The notes beneath the pieces are model-generated. The model worked only from the letters and a program-made list of their open reading frames with translations, ran no database searches and was not told the origin of the DNA. A DNA stretch of 64,000 nucleotides from Paratinospora sagittata (Eukaryota > Streptophyta > Magnoliopsida > Ranunculales > Menispermaceae), in contig CM069608.1 in the NCBI GenBank assembly GCA_035771175.1, forward strand, positions 24,930,519-24,994,518, written 5' to 3'. This document shows, in pieces, positions 1 through 10,863 of this stretch (its first letter is position 1; every line of letters starts with the position of its first letter). The position numbers were made by a program, and so were the translations under genes.

Positions 1-864
1 TCAAAGCATCAAGGAGAGGAGAAAAGATTGTGGAAAGCAAGGAAGACGGCTAGGGTTTGGAAGCGAGGAGAAGAACAAAATTGAAGATCATTGAAGAATC
101 TCCTACATTTTCCCTTCCTTCTACTTGTTTTTTTGGTTTTAGATTTATGTTCATCATGTTATTTCATGCTTTTATCTTTCTAGTTATGAACTAAATCCTC
201 TATCTAGAGGTGTAGATTGATCCGAGCTTGATACTATGTCTTGTTTTATGATTTAATTATTATTAATAAAGTTTCTCTAGTTTATTTATATTTTTCTGAG
301 TTTATTGCTTTTGATCCATTGTCCACGGATTAAATGATCATAGACTTGAGGTAGATGCTCCAAAAGAGGGTACTTTGGGGTTGAATTTGGGAAATGTAAC
401 CTAGGCTATCGTGGGACTCAAAAGGAGATCGAGAACCTTTGAAGTCGTTAGGTGGAAATCATAGAACTTAATGAGTTGTTGTCGTCTTAGGTTTTCATTG
501 AAAGAGTTCTAGTTTTGCTTCAAAAGAGGGAATTAGAAACGTTAGGATTTCCGACTTATAAATGAAGAATTGATTTAATGATAAAAATAGATATAAAGGC
601 ATAGTTGATGGTGAGGTGATATCGAACCTCTAGTCCATTCTACCATTGATTTCCTATTTGATTTCTATTGCATGCTTAGTTTACTTTCTAGTTATTTAAG
701 TATTTACATATTTCACTTAATCACTCGAATCTGATTTTCTAAATAAAGTTGATGTTAGTAACGTGGTATTTAGTGTGAGTATCAATCCTAGAGGACGACA
801 ACCCGATATCTCATCGGTTCTATATTATAACTTGACACCGTACACTTGCGGTTTGCACGCATCA
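1..864 (+). repeat. 5' LTR of element A (partial)
   Basis: The LTR runs from before the window to a CA end at 864, two to three bases before a tRNA-Asp-type primer binding site. No second copy is in the window, so the end is set by the primer site and the terminal dinucleotide only. Confidence 0.6.
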
Positions 865-871
865 AATTTTA

Positions 872-887
872 TGCGCCGTTGTTGGGA
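872..887 (+). promoter_or_regulatory. Primer binding site of element A
   Basis: TGCGCCGTTGTTGGGA resembles the Athila-type site complementary to tRNA-Asp (TGGCGCCGTTGCCGGGGA), with one base missing and a few mismatches. It follows the LTR end, as expected for minus-strand priming. Confidence 0.6.
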
Positions 888-996
888 TTGATTCACTCTA
901 TTTTCACTAATATCGTTAGTAACTAACTTTGATTTTAATTTAGAGTTTTATTTTGATTTTTTTGATTTTTTGATTTTTTGTTTCTTTTGTAGAGCA

Positions 997-2121
997 ATGG
1001 CGTACAATTTCAATCACTCAACTTTCCAAGATAGTTTCGAGCAAGTTGATCCTATTAGAACGTTGTCGGCATCAATGTCCAATCTTCAACTTCAAATATC
1101 CAAACTTGTTGATGCAAGATCTCAACCTACTATGGAGAGAATGGGAGTTGCAAGCATGAGATATTCAGGATTTGATTCAAATATAGAGCATGTTCAATAT
1201 TGTAACCATTGGGCTTGTGATTGTATGGGTAACCCTTTACCCTACCCGTACCATTCGAGTATTTATAACCATGAGAACTACTCCTATGATAATTCATGGA
1301 ATGCCTTGCAACCTCAATTGGATTTCTACTATCAAGTAGAAGATGAGTCTTCTTTTGAGGATATGTTGAGTTCATGCATGATGAAGACTAGGGCTTCACT
1401 GAAGAACCTTGAAGTGAAAATAGGGCAACTAGCTTCAGACATGAATGCCCAACAATGTGGTTCATTGCCTAGTACTACCGAGGTGAACCCGAATGAGCAA
1501 TACAATGTCATCACATTGAGCGATGAAGAATATGTTAAGGAGGCTTATTCATTATGTCAAGAGATGACACCACCACCTCCACTAAGACAATTGACTATTT
1601 TAGAAGTGATGCAACGCTATAAGGCCTCGAGAGGAGAAGAGATGAATATTCAACAAGATGTGCTTGACTGTGATGATCAAGAGGTGCCCATGGATGCGCA
1701 ATCAAGTGGGCTTATGATGCCATATGATGAATTGACGCCTACTAGTGTGGAGGAGTGTTTGGATATCAAGGAATTTGCATTCACTTTTGAGGATCCGTTT
1801 GCCCATGTACTTCAAGAGAAAGTTGAATGGGTTGATAACAAGATTCAAAGCCATTTCAAGGTGTTTGGTTACCAATGCATAAATGTTTTGTAAACACCAA
1901 TTGAGTATTTCAATGACATTCCTCTATTAGATAGGAGTGAGGCTTCATCGAACTTTGTGTTTCTATTTGAGGATCATTCTCATGCGTTTTTGTGGGAAAA
2001 GTGCACAAGTCCGGTGATTTCGTCATTAATGCTGACCAATGAGGAAGACGGGAGGATGCTTGAAATAATAAGGAAACATACTCGATTAAATGGTGTAGAA
2101 GAAGTTGGACTGAGGACTTAA
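997..2121 (+). pseudogene. Athila-like gag-type frame with one internal stop
   Basis: An ATG at 997 opens a 298-codon frame that stops at 1891-1893 (TAA). The same frame then runs on for 75 codons to a second TAA at 2119-2121, so the first stop looks like a nonsense change in a 374-codon gene. The middle contains a segment like the Athila gag C-terminal block: 'KNLEVKIGQLASDMN', then 'GSLPSTTEVNPNEQYNVITL'. No CCHC zinc knuckle and no pol follow, and the frame ends just before the conserved GGGAGGCAACCC stretch also found in element B. Gag packages retrotransposon RNA into particles; this one may have lost RNA binding. An upstream in-frame ATG at 970 is less likely because it sits in a T-rich tract. 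Confidence 0.65.
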
Positions 2122-3243
2122 AACTAAGCGCTTGTTGGGAGGCAACCCATCGGTTTTCGAATTTTTTATTTTATGTGTTTTATGTTTTTAGTCATTGTAG
2201 TATAGATTTGAGTTTCATTCTATTTTCAAGTATTTCTTTTCCTTTCCAGGTTCTAAAGTAAGTTTGGGGGACCTCTTGGAGCAACTAGGAGAGGCGATTG
2301 GAATGTTTCATGTTGAAACTTTGCCCATTTGGGTTCAGGGGGTTTTCGAAACTCCGCTCTATCTTATATGCCTCTGTTTTTCCTAGTATTTATTAGTGTA
2401 TTTCATGTATTGAGGACAATGCTTGTTTTAAGTTTGGAGGGAGAGTTTTGAATTTTTGACTTGTCATGGTATAGGCTTGTTTAGGATGTCCTATGATTTT
2501 ACAAATTCTGATTTGATTCAATTATTTTTATTTTTCTAAATGGCCAATGCTAAGAGAACATGTACATGAACATGACTCTAGGAGAATATATAGAGTAAAT
2601 TACTTAGTTTGTGTGCTTGATTCAACTTTCAACTTGGCTTTGTTTGAAATTCTCTACATGTCTAGTGTGGTTGGTTTTGTGGAATCATGACATGTTTGGA
2701 TTGGATTTGTGCATGTAATGTTATATATATTAGATCTCTAGAAATCCTAGAATAAGTTCGATTATAACTTGAGGCAAAATCCTAGAGAGCGTGCCATGAG
2801 GAAAATTATTTAGGCCATGTTTGGATAAGTTTGAGCCATATAGCCTACCTTATCTTTGTTTATGTCCCTAGTCACCCAATTTGAGCTTTATGATCTTTTT
2901 TTTGTTACCTATGCATCAGAAAATTTGAGCTTATCATGTTTAATTTCCCTGTTTTTCAACCTACGTACCTTATACACTTTGATCATGTTGGAGTGTTATT
3001 ATTTGGATGAAAGAACAATGAGAAAGAAAAGTTTAGAAAAAGGTGACAAAGAAAAAAAAATGAGAAGTTTGCTTATGAGTTTTATTGAAAAAGAAAAGAA
3101 AATGAAAAAGAGAAGAAAAGGATGCTATGCCCATGATTATGAAAAGAAATAAGTTTGGGGGTGTGGTTGTTCTTTGAAAATAAGAAAACAAGCAAACAAA
3201 AGAACGGGGAATGAAATGAAAAGTTTGAATATTTAAAGAGATG
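2122..3243 (+). other. Conserved noncoding 3' region of element A
   Basis: There is no convincing gene here. The block begins near GTTGGGAGGCAACCC (2134-2148) and ends with purine-rich sequence around AAGTTTGGGGGTGTGG (3152-3167). Colinear similarity to the reverse strand of 31970-33130 covers the whole block, which identifies it as the shared 3' part of a gag-only element family. Confidence 0.7.
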
Positions 3244-4589
3244 ATTGGCATGAGTAGCTGAAATCTTTCGAACGAGCTCAGAGGTGGCTGATAATTGAGG
3301 AAGTCGTGGTCGTGGTCCCTCTACGTTCAGCTGTAGGTTAAAGTTATCCATCTCTGTACCCAACTTCCCCATTTCATAGTTAAGAGTGCAAGCAACATAA
3401 GATTTTCTACTCAAGGCATCGGCCACAACAGTGGCCTTTCCGGGATGGTACTGGAGTTGAAAGTCATAATCTTTCAAGAATTTCAACCATCGTCTCTGGC
3501 GGAGGTTTAGGTCTCTCTGAGTGTATATATACTTAAGACTTTTGTGATCTGAGAAGACCTCAAACCGTTCACCGTATAGGTAATGACGCCATAGCTTCAG
3601 TGCAAACACAACAGCTGCAAGTTCCAAGTCACATGTTGGGTAATTACCCTCGTGAATCTTTAGTTGCCACGAGGCATATGCAACAACTTGGCCTTCTTGC
3701 ATTAGTATGACACCTAAACCTTGGAGAGAGGCGTCGGTGTATAATGAAAATCCAATTGCATTTCTTGGAGTGATAAGTACAGGTGCCGTCGTGAGGCGTT
3801 TCTTCAATTCCTAAAATGATGCTTCACAGGCGGGATTCCAGATGAATCGCACGTCTTTTCGAGTGAGCTTGGTCATAGGTTCAGCAATCTTTGAGAAGTC
3901 CTTGATGAAGCGTCTGTAATAGCCAGCCAACCCAAGAAAACTCCTAATCTGAGTAATAGTGGTAGGTTGCTTCCAGTTTAAAACGGCTTCAACCTTAGAA
4001 GGATCTACCTCAACGCCATTGCCTAAAACCACATGGCCTAGGAATTGAACTCTCTTCGCCCAAAATTCGCACTTACTCAACTTTGCATATAGTTGGTGGC
4101 TTCTCAAGGTCTGGAGGACTATTTTCAAATGTATTTTATGGTCTTCCTCGGTTGAGGAATATATCAAGATGTCGTCCATAAAAACCACCACAAATCGGTC
4201 TAAGTATAACCTGAATATGCGATTCATCAAATCCATGAATGCAGCAGGTGCATTTGTTAGACTGAACGGCATAACTAAGAACTCGTAATGACCGTACCGA
4301 GTTCTAAACGCCGTCTTGGTGATGTCCGATGCTCGGATCTGGAGTTGGTGATAACCGGACCGTAAATCAATCTTAGAGAAGTATTTGGCTTCTCTAAGTT
4401 GGTCGAACAAGTCATCGATCCTGGGCAATGGATATCTGTTCTTGATGTGACGTTATTCAACTTGCGATAATCGATGCAAAGTCGTAACGAACCATCCTTT
4501 TTGTGAACAAACAGAACTGGAGAGCCCCAAGGTGATGAACTCTTTCAGATGAAGCCATTATTCTCTAATTCTTTTAGTTGTTTGTCTAA
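3244..4589 (-). pseudogene. C1 pol remnant: reverse transcriptase and RNase H
   Basis: The RT part (4560 down to 3811) has '[24 protein letters not shown]' in pieces, then '[13 protein letters not shown]' with the catalytic aspartates, and ends near '[11 protein letters not shown]'. The RNase H part (3807 down to about 3250) keeps the four acidic positions: D in 'LYTDAS', E in 'DLELAAV', D in 'SDHKSL' and D in 'VADALS'. One base is missing near 4447 relative to C2, breaking the RT frame, and a stop separates RT from RNase H at about 3810. Integrase is absent. Upstream, the frame joins gag directly because protease was deleted. RT and RNase H make element cDNA; this copy cannot do so. Confidence 0.85.
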
Positions 4590-5903
4590 TTGTTGAGCGA
4601 TAGCATATGCTCTGCCCTGATTCCGTTGACCCCGGTTCTGCTGGTTCTGCCTAGGTTGGGCATTAGCAGCAGGTGGTGCTTGTTGGACAGGAATAGCAGG
4701 AAAAGGTTGCTGAAGGTGCGGACATGCATTTCTTACGTGGCCCTGCTGGCTGCAGTTGAAACAAGTAGGTCTGTACTGCTGATTGTGTTGCTGGCCATGC
4801 TGATTGTTCTGCTGGGCTTGCTGATTGTGGTGTCGACCACCACCTCTACCATTGCCGTTTCGACGGCCACCCCTTCCATGACGACCTCCGTGGCCATGAT
4901 TACGAAAACCCTGATGGTTAGGGTTAGAAGGTTTAACCGCATGTGTTGTGGCCTCATTCTTCGAAACAGGGGCTGGGAGGGCTGGGTTTTGATTGTAGTA
5001 GGAATTCTTCTAGTTGCCCTGCTGCGAGCCGTGTTGGGAAAACGTTGCAGGCCGTTTGCCCTTATTTATTCTTTGCTCCTGTAAGATCTTCTCTTGTTCA
5101 AAGCTCATGGCCTTGTCAACAACCTCCTTGTAAATCTTGAGATCCAAGATCGACAAGGCTTGTCGAATATCATGGCGAAGGCCATTATAAAATTTCTCAG
5201 TCTTATCTCGCTCCGTTGAGATGATGGAGAGAGAGTAGACTGATAATTCTTTGAATTTTCTAGCATATTCTCTGACAGTCATGGTGCCCTGGTATAACTT
5301 AGCGAATTTCTGGCGCTTCTGTTTCGTCACCGTGCTGGGAAAATACTCATCAATAAACATTGACTAAAACTGTTGCCAAGTCATATATGCTATGTTGACC
5401 CTTGGGTCTTCTTTCACCGTCATCCACCATGTGTTTGCCCCACCAACAAGTTGGTAGGTCGCTAGTGGAATTTTTCGAGTCTCATCGACTCCCATTGCAT
5501 TAAGAGCCTTCTTTGACTCATCCAGCCACTTTTGCACCTCATCAGCATCAATGGTGCCATCGAAAGTAAGAGGTTGTAGCCACTTGTATTTAGTAATTTG
5601 ATCGGTTTGAGCTTCCGACCCAAATTTTACAGGTGCTTGAACCGTGGCAACCTGACTGGTCGCGGTCTCACGAACGACCGTTTGAACAGTGGCTTTGATT
5701 GCTTCAATAAATCCTGCGAAAAAGGTTTCCATGCTCGAACGCATAGTAAAGGGTGCGGGTGGGGGTGGTATCGCCTGCCCAGATAGAGTGGCAATGTCAG
5801 GTGTGGCCTATGCTGTTGTTGGAGGTGGCGGTTCCTGAATCTCAGGAGGTGCCTCAACTACTGAATGAATAGTACGTGGCCTTCCTCTCTTCCTTGTTTG
5901 CAT
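4590..5903 (-). pseudogene. C1 gag (Tekay-type), disrupted
   Basis: Gag starts at an ATG on the reverse strand (5903-5901) with 'MQTRKRGRPR', just after the splice-like TTTTCTCCTTGCCAG. The capsid part reads 'DADEVQKWLDESKKALNAMG', 'ANTWWMTVKEDPR' and 'GTMTVREYARKFKELSVYSL'. A zinc knuckle, CFNCSQQGHVRNAC (4723-4764), is intact here, unlike in C2 and C3. An in-frame TAG lies near 5810, and a stop follows 'MTWQQF' near 5365. The C-terminal linker ends at the protease deletion junction, about 4590. Confidence 0.8.
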
Positions 5904-6746
5904 TTTCTCACTGGCAAGGAGAAAAAAAAACCAAGATGAAAAAACTGTAGTCAAGTATAATGTTATAGTATGCTCAGCAACAATTTCGAGAGTACTGAAA
6001 TATTAAAATCACCTATTTTTTTCTAAGTATAGTGTAAGGTTTTTGTTGAGGAATCAAAGAATCTTATATAACTCGTATGTTTGGCAGGGTGTAAAAACAA
6101 GGTTAGAATGTTTATATAATAAGTGCAAAACTTTGCAAGTATTTCAAATGATTTGGTTTTCGTCTTTCTGAACATACGTATATATTTCATTAAAAATCCA
6201 TACGAGTCATAAGAATTTTAAGATTTGCCTCGGTAAATATCCTGATCTAACGTTCTATCAGAATCTTATGTATTCAAACTCTTACTCTTAGTCTTTTCGA
6301 TACCACATGACTTTGGTAATAAGGGTGGTAACCAAGTTAGTTGTATGAACACGGTCTCTAAAAACATTGGCTGAATAGAAGTTCACTAATAGTATCGTCC
6401 AAATTTACTCGTCCCATACCGTGTAAACTTAGTGATAATATTAGTAATGCAACTGTCTCCAAATGTTTCTTTTCACACAAGGTCATGGGTTTTCTTACTT
6501 CCACATTTTATTTAGTATCCTCCAATTTTGTTATGTCCCATACCATTCCAAAGTTAGTGATACAAAAGAAAGAATTGTTGTAAGTCGGCCCACCAAAGAT
6601 AGTCTTTAAACAAAACATTTCATTCATCTATATAAAAGAAAAGTTTACAATGCCAGTAATCAATTTTGATTTCCCTGCCTACTTCCGCTCCTTCTAGATC
6701 TCCTGCTAGGTACAGAACGACTACTAACAGAAGGTTGAGAGTTTGC
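5904..6746 (-). other. C1 spacer between extra ORF and gag
   Basis: This is about 840 bp without a gene, colinear with the spacers of C2 (49789-50564) and C3 (62250-63096) and with G (about 41395-42190). It holds three spaced repeats of a GGTATGGGAC...GGAGGATACTA type and ends in a pyrimidine tract plus CAG just before gag. Confidence 0.7.
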
Positions 6747-7984
6747 TCATTGTTCTTCAGAGTTTTGCATATGTGTTAATATATAATTTTGAGTCGCTCT
6801 CATTTCTGCCATATTGGATTCCATTTTATTTAACCTTTCAAAAAGGTTAGTCGATTGGTCCATTGGTGGTTGATGGCTCGATTGTCCCATAGGTGGAGGG
6901 TAAGCCATAGGCATTGGGGGAAAGTATTGGTTGTACGTGTGATTCATAGGTGAAAGGTAATTGTTTTGATTATACGGGGATCCCCTAACTGGAACCCCTT
7001 GTATATCTAGATCTGTATGAGGTGAAAAATTTTGAAGTAGTGGCTCATTGGGATGTCCTGCCCTCCAAAATTTGGTGCTTCTCTGATGGAAATCTTGCGT
7101 CAACTTTTTCGAAGGCAACGTCCATGCTTGTCCCTCATTCTCTCGGCATTTCCTATCGTTGTGCCAAATACTTCCTCGTCAGTTACTCCTCCCCTTGGAA
7201 CATATATCTTGAAGATAGAAGATGTTGTAACTGGCTCAACGATTTGTGTCGAAGTCCCATCAAAAGTGTCGATGTTTACTTCGCGTAGCATCCTCATGAT
7301 CAAGACTCCGTAACCGAGGAATTCCTTTCTCAAAGGGTTTTGAATCACCCTCAACATTTGTTGGATGATGATGTGTGGTAGGGAGACCTTTATTCCCTTC
7401 TCTATGCAATATAGCACAAGGAGTTGGGCCCTTGAAATAGTGCCATTAGGCCTCCTTTCTGGCAAGATGTTGCCGAACACGATCTTTCCAAGGCCGGCAA
7501 GAGATGGTTTAAGATAATTATTTGGGAGGTTGGTGAACGTCGATTGAGTGTATGGCTCCTTGGTGAGGGAATTGAATAATTGTTCATTAGACTCCGCAAT
7601 CTCTGTAATTGTCTGCGGTTCATGTGGATCAATATTTCTTTCCTCAATCGGAATCTTCATAAGTCGAGCGATGATTTCGACGTTGATAGGAATTTGTATC
7701 CCCATAACTGTTGTCTCCAATACAGGGCTGATTCTCTCTTCTGGAAGTCCCACGTAATTCATGGCTTCGTAGAAGGATCTTACCAAGTTGTAAGACACTT
7801 GGCCCTCAACCTTTGTTATGTTCAACCAACCCACAGTTGCGAGTTTGTCGTGAAGGATTTGGTGGAGGCGGAGATCTCTGTTGTCGATGCTCCTCATGGT
7901 CATAACCTCCCTTTTGGACAATTCCTTGAGTCTAGTGGGGATTGGTTCCTTGCTAGTGGAAGTTGCTCATTCACTTGAGGCCAT
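6747..7984 (-). pseudogene. C1 extra ORF upstream of gag (plant-transposon-protein-like)
   Basis: The reverse-strand start is an ATG at 7984-7982 ('MASSE'), followed at once by a TGA; C2 has GGA there, so the TGA is a private mutation. The frame then runs open to 7100. The core, 'SYNLVRSFYEAMNYVGLPEE' followed by 'IARLMKIPIEERNIDPHEPQ' and 'RAQLLVLYCIEKGIKVSLPH', has the layout of the 'putative plant transposon protein' family: an N-terminal LV-x-FY block, a host-factor-like helical core and a 'LLLY' segment. After a TGA shared with C2 and a frameshift, the tail (6747-7118) is proline, methionine and tyrosine rich and ends in a short coiled-coil-like segment ('ERLNKMESNMAEMRATQNY'). Function unknown. 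It is not gag, which lies 0.8 kb downstream. The family call rests on memory of domain layout. Confidence 0.65.
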
Positions 7985-8099
7985 TCTTTATTGAAAAGAA
8001 ATAAATTTGTGAAGGACACAAAATATATTCCTAACATTTTTAAGATTTATGTCTTGTTAGTTGGGTAATATTTTATATTTTTCTCTTGATGTTTATGTC

Positions 8100-8700
8100 A
8101 TCATGTAATCAAAATCTTTCATTAGCAATATGATATATATATATATATATATTTGAAATTTAAACTATATCTAAATCATACACAGTTTTCTTAGATATAT
8201 ATTTAATACAAATCTTAACTATATGTATAGTTCTATATATATCTAATAACATTTTTCAAAATTTATTTATTTATTTATTTTTTCAATAATATGATATATA
8301 TATATATCTCATATACCCTAACGTATGACTATATGTATATTTAAATTAAACTGTATAAAAAATCATATAGTTCTCTAGATATATATTTAATACAATCTCA
8401 CTATATATAATTGACATATATATATATATAGTTCTAGAGATATATATATCTAATAAAAATTTTCATTCAAAATTTTTCATTATCAACATAGTATATATAT
8501 ATATATCTCCTATATGCTTAAATATATAGATATATATATATTTAATCATAACAATATATATAGTTTTCATTAATCACAACTATATATATATTTCTAAACT
8601 ATATAAAACTATATAGTTTTCTTAGATATATATTTAATACAAATCTTAACTATATATAATTCATATATATATAGTTCTAAAGATATATATATCTAATGAA
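8100..8700 (-). repeat. C1 AT-rich repeated leader
   Basis: The sequence is almost entirely A/T, with recurring TATATAGTT and AACTATATA blocks separated by ATTAAATATATATC-type units. The same region sits at the same place in C2 (47780-48360). The blocks are locally self-complementary. Confidence 0.7.
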
Positions 8701-8748
8701 ATTTTTCTTCCCCTAATTTGGTGGACTTGGGCGGGCCGAGGACCATAC

Positions 8749-8760
8749 GCTCTGATACCA
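8749..8760 (-). promoter_or_regulatory. C1 primer binding site (tRNA-iMet)
   Basis: On the reverse strand TGGTATCAGAGC matches the 3' end complement of initiator methionine tRNA, the usual chromovirus primer. It lies five bases inside the LTR end (CA at 8766). Confidence 0.9.
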
Positions 8761-9900
8761 TTAAATGTCACACCCCGCCCGGACGCTCCTAAACCGACGG
8801 TACACTCGCGGACGGAGCGCACATTTGGAACAATAACAATGGTAACAAAAGAGTGCACAGCAAAAATATATAACACACAATACAAATCTGATTTCATTTA
8901 ATTCAGATTAATAAAGCATACTTCAATATCAAAAATCTTAAATACACATGTGAGCATCATAATCAATCAATATGTATGTATTCATGACACCGTCTCGTAA
9001 TGGTTTGATGAACGTACATCGCCTGAGTTCACGTATAGGTGTCCTTCCCCGGGCGTAGCCAGGTTCTCACTATACGTCCCTCCTCAGGAACGATGCTCTG
9101 GATTCACGTACTGATATCCCTCCCCGAGCGTAGCCGGGTTCTCATGTAAGTCCCTCTCCAGAGAAATGTAATGAATAGCGAGCATTGCTCCTAACTATTC
9201 TATGAGTCATAAACCATATACGTCCCTAGGTGGTGATATGTATGATGCCAATACATGAACTGGTCTAGTCTACTGGTCTGGTCTTTTCTTGACATTTAGA
9301 CTTACTTTGGCAACGTCTAGTGAACCTTATCAGGGTTGGTATCACGACGTGCAAGGTTAGGACATTCAGTATTACATGTATAAGCTGATAGCTTTCAATA
9401 AGACCAACTAGATTAGTCCCCAGTTGAGAGGTAAGACACTAGGTCTGCTTAAATAACCAATCGCCTAAAGCAGCCCGCTGTCTCCCGTTCACTATTTAAA
9501 GTTACTGGGGACAAGACCGAGTCTAGTTGAGTCCGATTGACCACAAATTCGGCATTATAACAGTATAATACGTGAATTCCAAGTGTACAGGCATAAGTGC
9601 GGCAGTATAAACATTATATGACATAATGCAGTGAAAATGAACAGTAGACATAATAATAATTGAATGTAAACTTTAATAAAAGTTATGAAACACGCAAACA
9701 TATGTTTCGTTCCCCACCTTCAGATAAGAACTTCTTCTTTTTCAGATCTGGCGCTTTCCTCCGGACAGAACTTCGTCGTACTGCACTGAGAATCTCGGAA
9801 AGAGAGTCTCAAAAGACTAAAAACTCAATATGAGTGAAAAAAGGAGGAAAAATCACAATTTGGAGTGAATTTGGTGTGAAAAATGAAGAGGGGACGGTTG

Positions 9901-9910
9901 GTTTATATAG
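9901..9910 (-). promoter_or_regulatory. TATA box of C1 LTR promoter
   Basis: The reverse strand reads CTATATAAAC in the middle of the LTR. The corresponding place in the C2 5' LTR reads CTATATGAAC, a weakened box. Confidence 0.55.
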
Positions 9911-9940
9911 AGTTTTTGGCGCTTGGAAGTCCAGGCGGGC

Positions 9941-10020
9941 TACCTGGACTTTCGGGCATGTGCCTGGACTTCCGGGCATGTGCCTGGACTTTCGGGCATG
10001 TGCCTGGACTTCCGGGCATG
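9941..10020 (-). repeat. 20-bp palindromic tandem repeat in C1 LTR (4 units)
   Basis: Four adjacent units of TGCCTGGACTTCCGGGCATG type begin at 9941, 9961, 9981 and 10001, with alternating TTCG/TCCG variants. Each unit is nearly its own reverse complement (TGCC-GGA / TCC-GGCA). Related units occur in both C2 LTRs. Confidence 0.85.
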
Positions 10021-10031
10021 TGCTTTATCCT

Positions 10032-10034
10032 AAA

Positions 10035-10106
<72 letters not shown>

Positions 10107-10107
10107 T
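10032..10107 (+). repeat. (ATT)n microsatellite in C1 LTR
   Basis: About 25 ATT triplets lie roughly 20 bases inside the LTR start. C2 and G carry different simple repeats at the same site. Confidence 0.95.
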
Positions 10108-10421
10108 TGTGAAATGCAGGGTATTACAATTTATCTCCCTTGTATTCAAGTATTTCACTAACATGTTCAAAAGCTACATATTTGACCATCATACCCAATT
10201 CACCCCCCTCTTGGGTATATCCAACAAGAAGTAATATCATTAAAGCATCATAATTCAGGGGGAGATTAACATTAAGGGGGAGTTTTAGTATATTCTTTGG
10301 AACTACACTCATATCATATGAAACAAGGAGTATTAGTATATATTATTTACTGCATTTCATGCATATTCATAGCATTATCTTAGTTTGCTTCAAAGCCTAT
10401 AGTAATGTGTTTGAAATCATC

Positions 10422-10434
10422 AAAAAGGGGAGAT
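10422..10434 (+). promoter_or_regulatory. Polypurine tract of copia F
   Basis: AAAAAGGGGAGAT lies immediately upstream of the LTR start TGTTGAACC. It is the expected plus-strand primer. Confidence 0.8.
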
Positions 10435-10863
10435 TGTTGAACCAATTATCCTCATGTTCCTTATAAGAGTATGTCCCTTATGTGAAAGATATTTTGATGA
10501 TTACAAACCACATTCCGTTTAAGATTATTGCATACATGACATATCTAATCCTACTTGAAGGTTTCAAAGAATCAATGATGCATGGTGGACGTATTATCAA
10601 GATTTAATTGAAGACCATGATCACTTGAAGATTTATATATAATTATATGATTATATTGTGTTTAGGTTGTAAAATCTTCACTATCATATGATTCAACAAT
10701 ATGCATGGCCGCATGATTTAGTAGAATTTATTTTATCATTTGCATTGAAATTTCTATGTTTGATTTAATCCGAAAAGATCGAGATTTTAATCATATTTAT
10801 CGAGTTGAAATGAAGAATCAATTTTTTTTTTATTGTGTCCATCAGGATGCTAATACGCCTTAT

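Larger units (their letters stand above)
1..3243 (+). mobile_element. Element A: gag-only Athila-like LTR retrotransposon, truncated at both ends
   Basis: The window opens inside a 5' LTR that ends in CA at 864. A primer binding site-like sequence, a gag-like frame (997-2121) and a 1.1-kb noncoding 3' region follow. There is no protease, RT or integrase. The 3' region aligns over its whole length with the reverse strand of element B (31418-33150), so A and B are one family. The 3' LTR is missing because the sequence switches to Tekay copy C1 at about 3243. I infer a non-autonomous element mobilised by an Athila relative. Confidence 0.75.
3244..10128 (-). mobile_element. C1: Tekay-type chromovirus with extra upstream gene, 3' truncated
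   Basis: On the reverse strand the order is 5' LTR (8766-10128), tRNA-iMet primer site, AT-rich leader, extra ORF (6747-7984), spacer, gag, RT and RNase H. The copy stops at the RNase H/integrase boundary, where it joins element A at about 3243. It has an approximately 650-bp deletion of the protease region, frameshifts and stops, so it is dead. Its right LTR edge abuts copia F at 10129; no target duplication can be tested because the 3' end is lost. Confidence 0.85.
8766..10128 (-). repeat. C1 5' LTR
   Basis: The LTR reads TGTAATACCCTGCATTTCAC at 10128 and ends GGGTGTGACA at 8766. It contains an (AAT)n microsatellite, a 20-bp tandem repeat, a TATA box, and the 'CTACGCCCGGGGA' direct repeats around 9045-9150 seen in both C2 LTRs. 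Confidence 0.85.

Noticed and set aside
4590..5084. Long + strand frame with hydrophobic Leu/Val composition
   Set aside because: It is the complement of the G/Q/N-rich gag linker of C1; the same shadow appears opposite C2 gag (51383-51793) and C3 gag (61048-61320).
8749..8760. TGGTATCAGAGC as part of a tRNA gene
   Set aside because: No cloverleaf surrounds it; it is the retrotransposon primer binding site, five bases from the LTR.
9834..10161. Frames with long Ile or Leu runs
   Set aside because: They are translations of the (ATT)n microsatellite and the palindromic LTR repeats.
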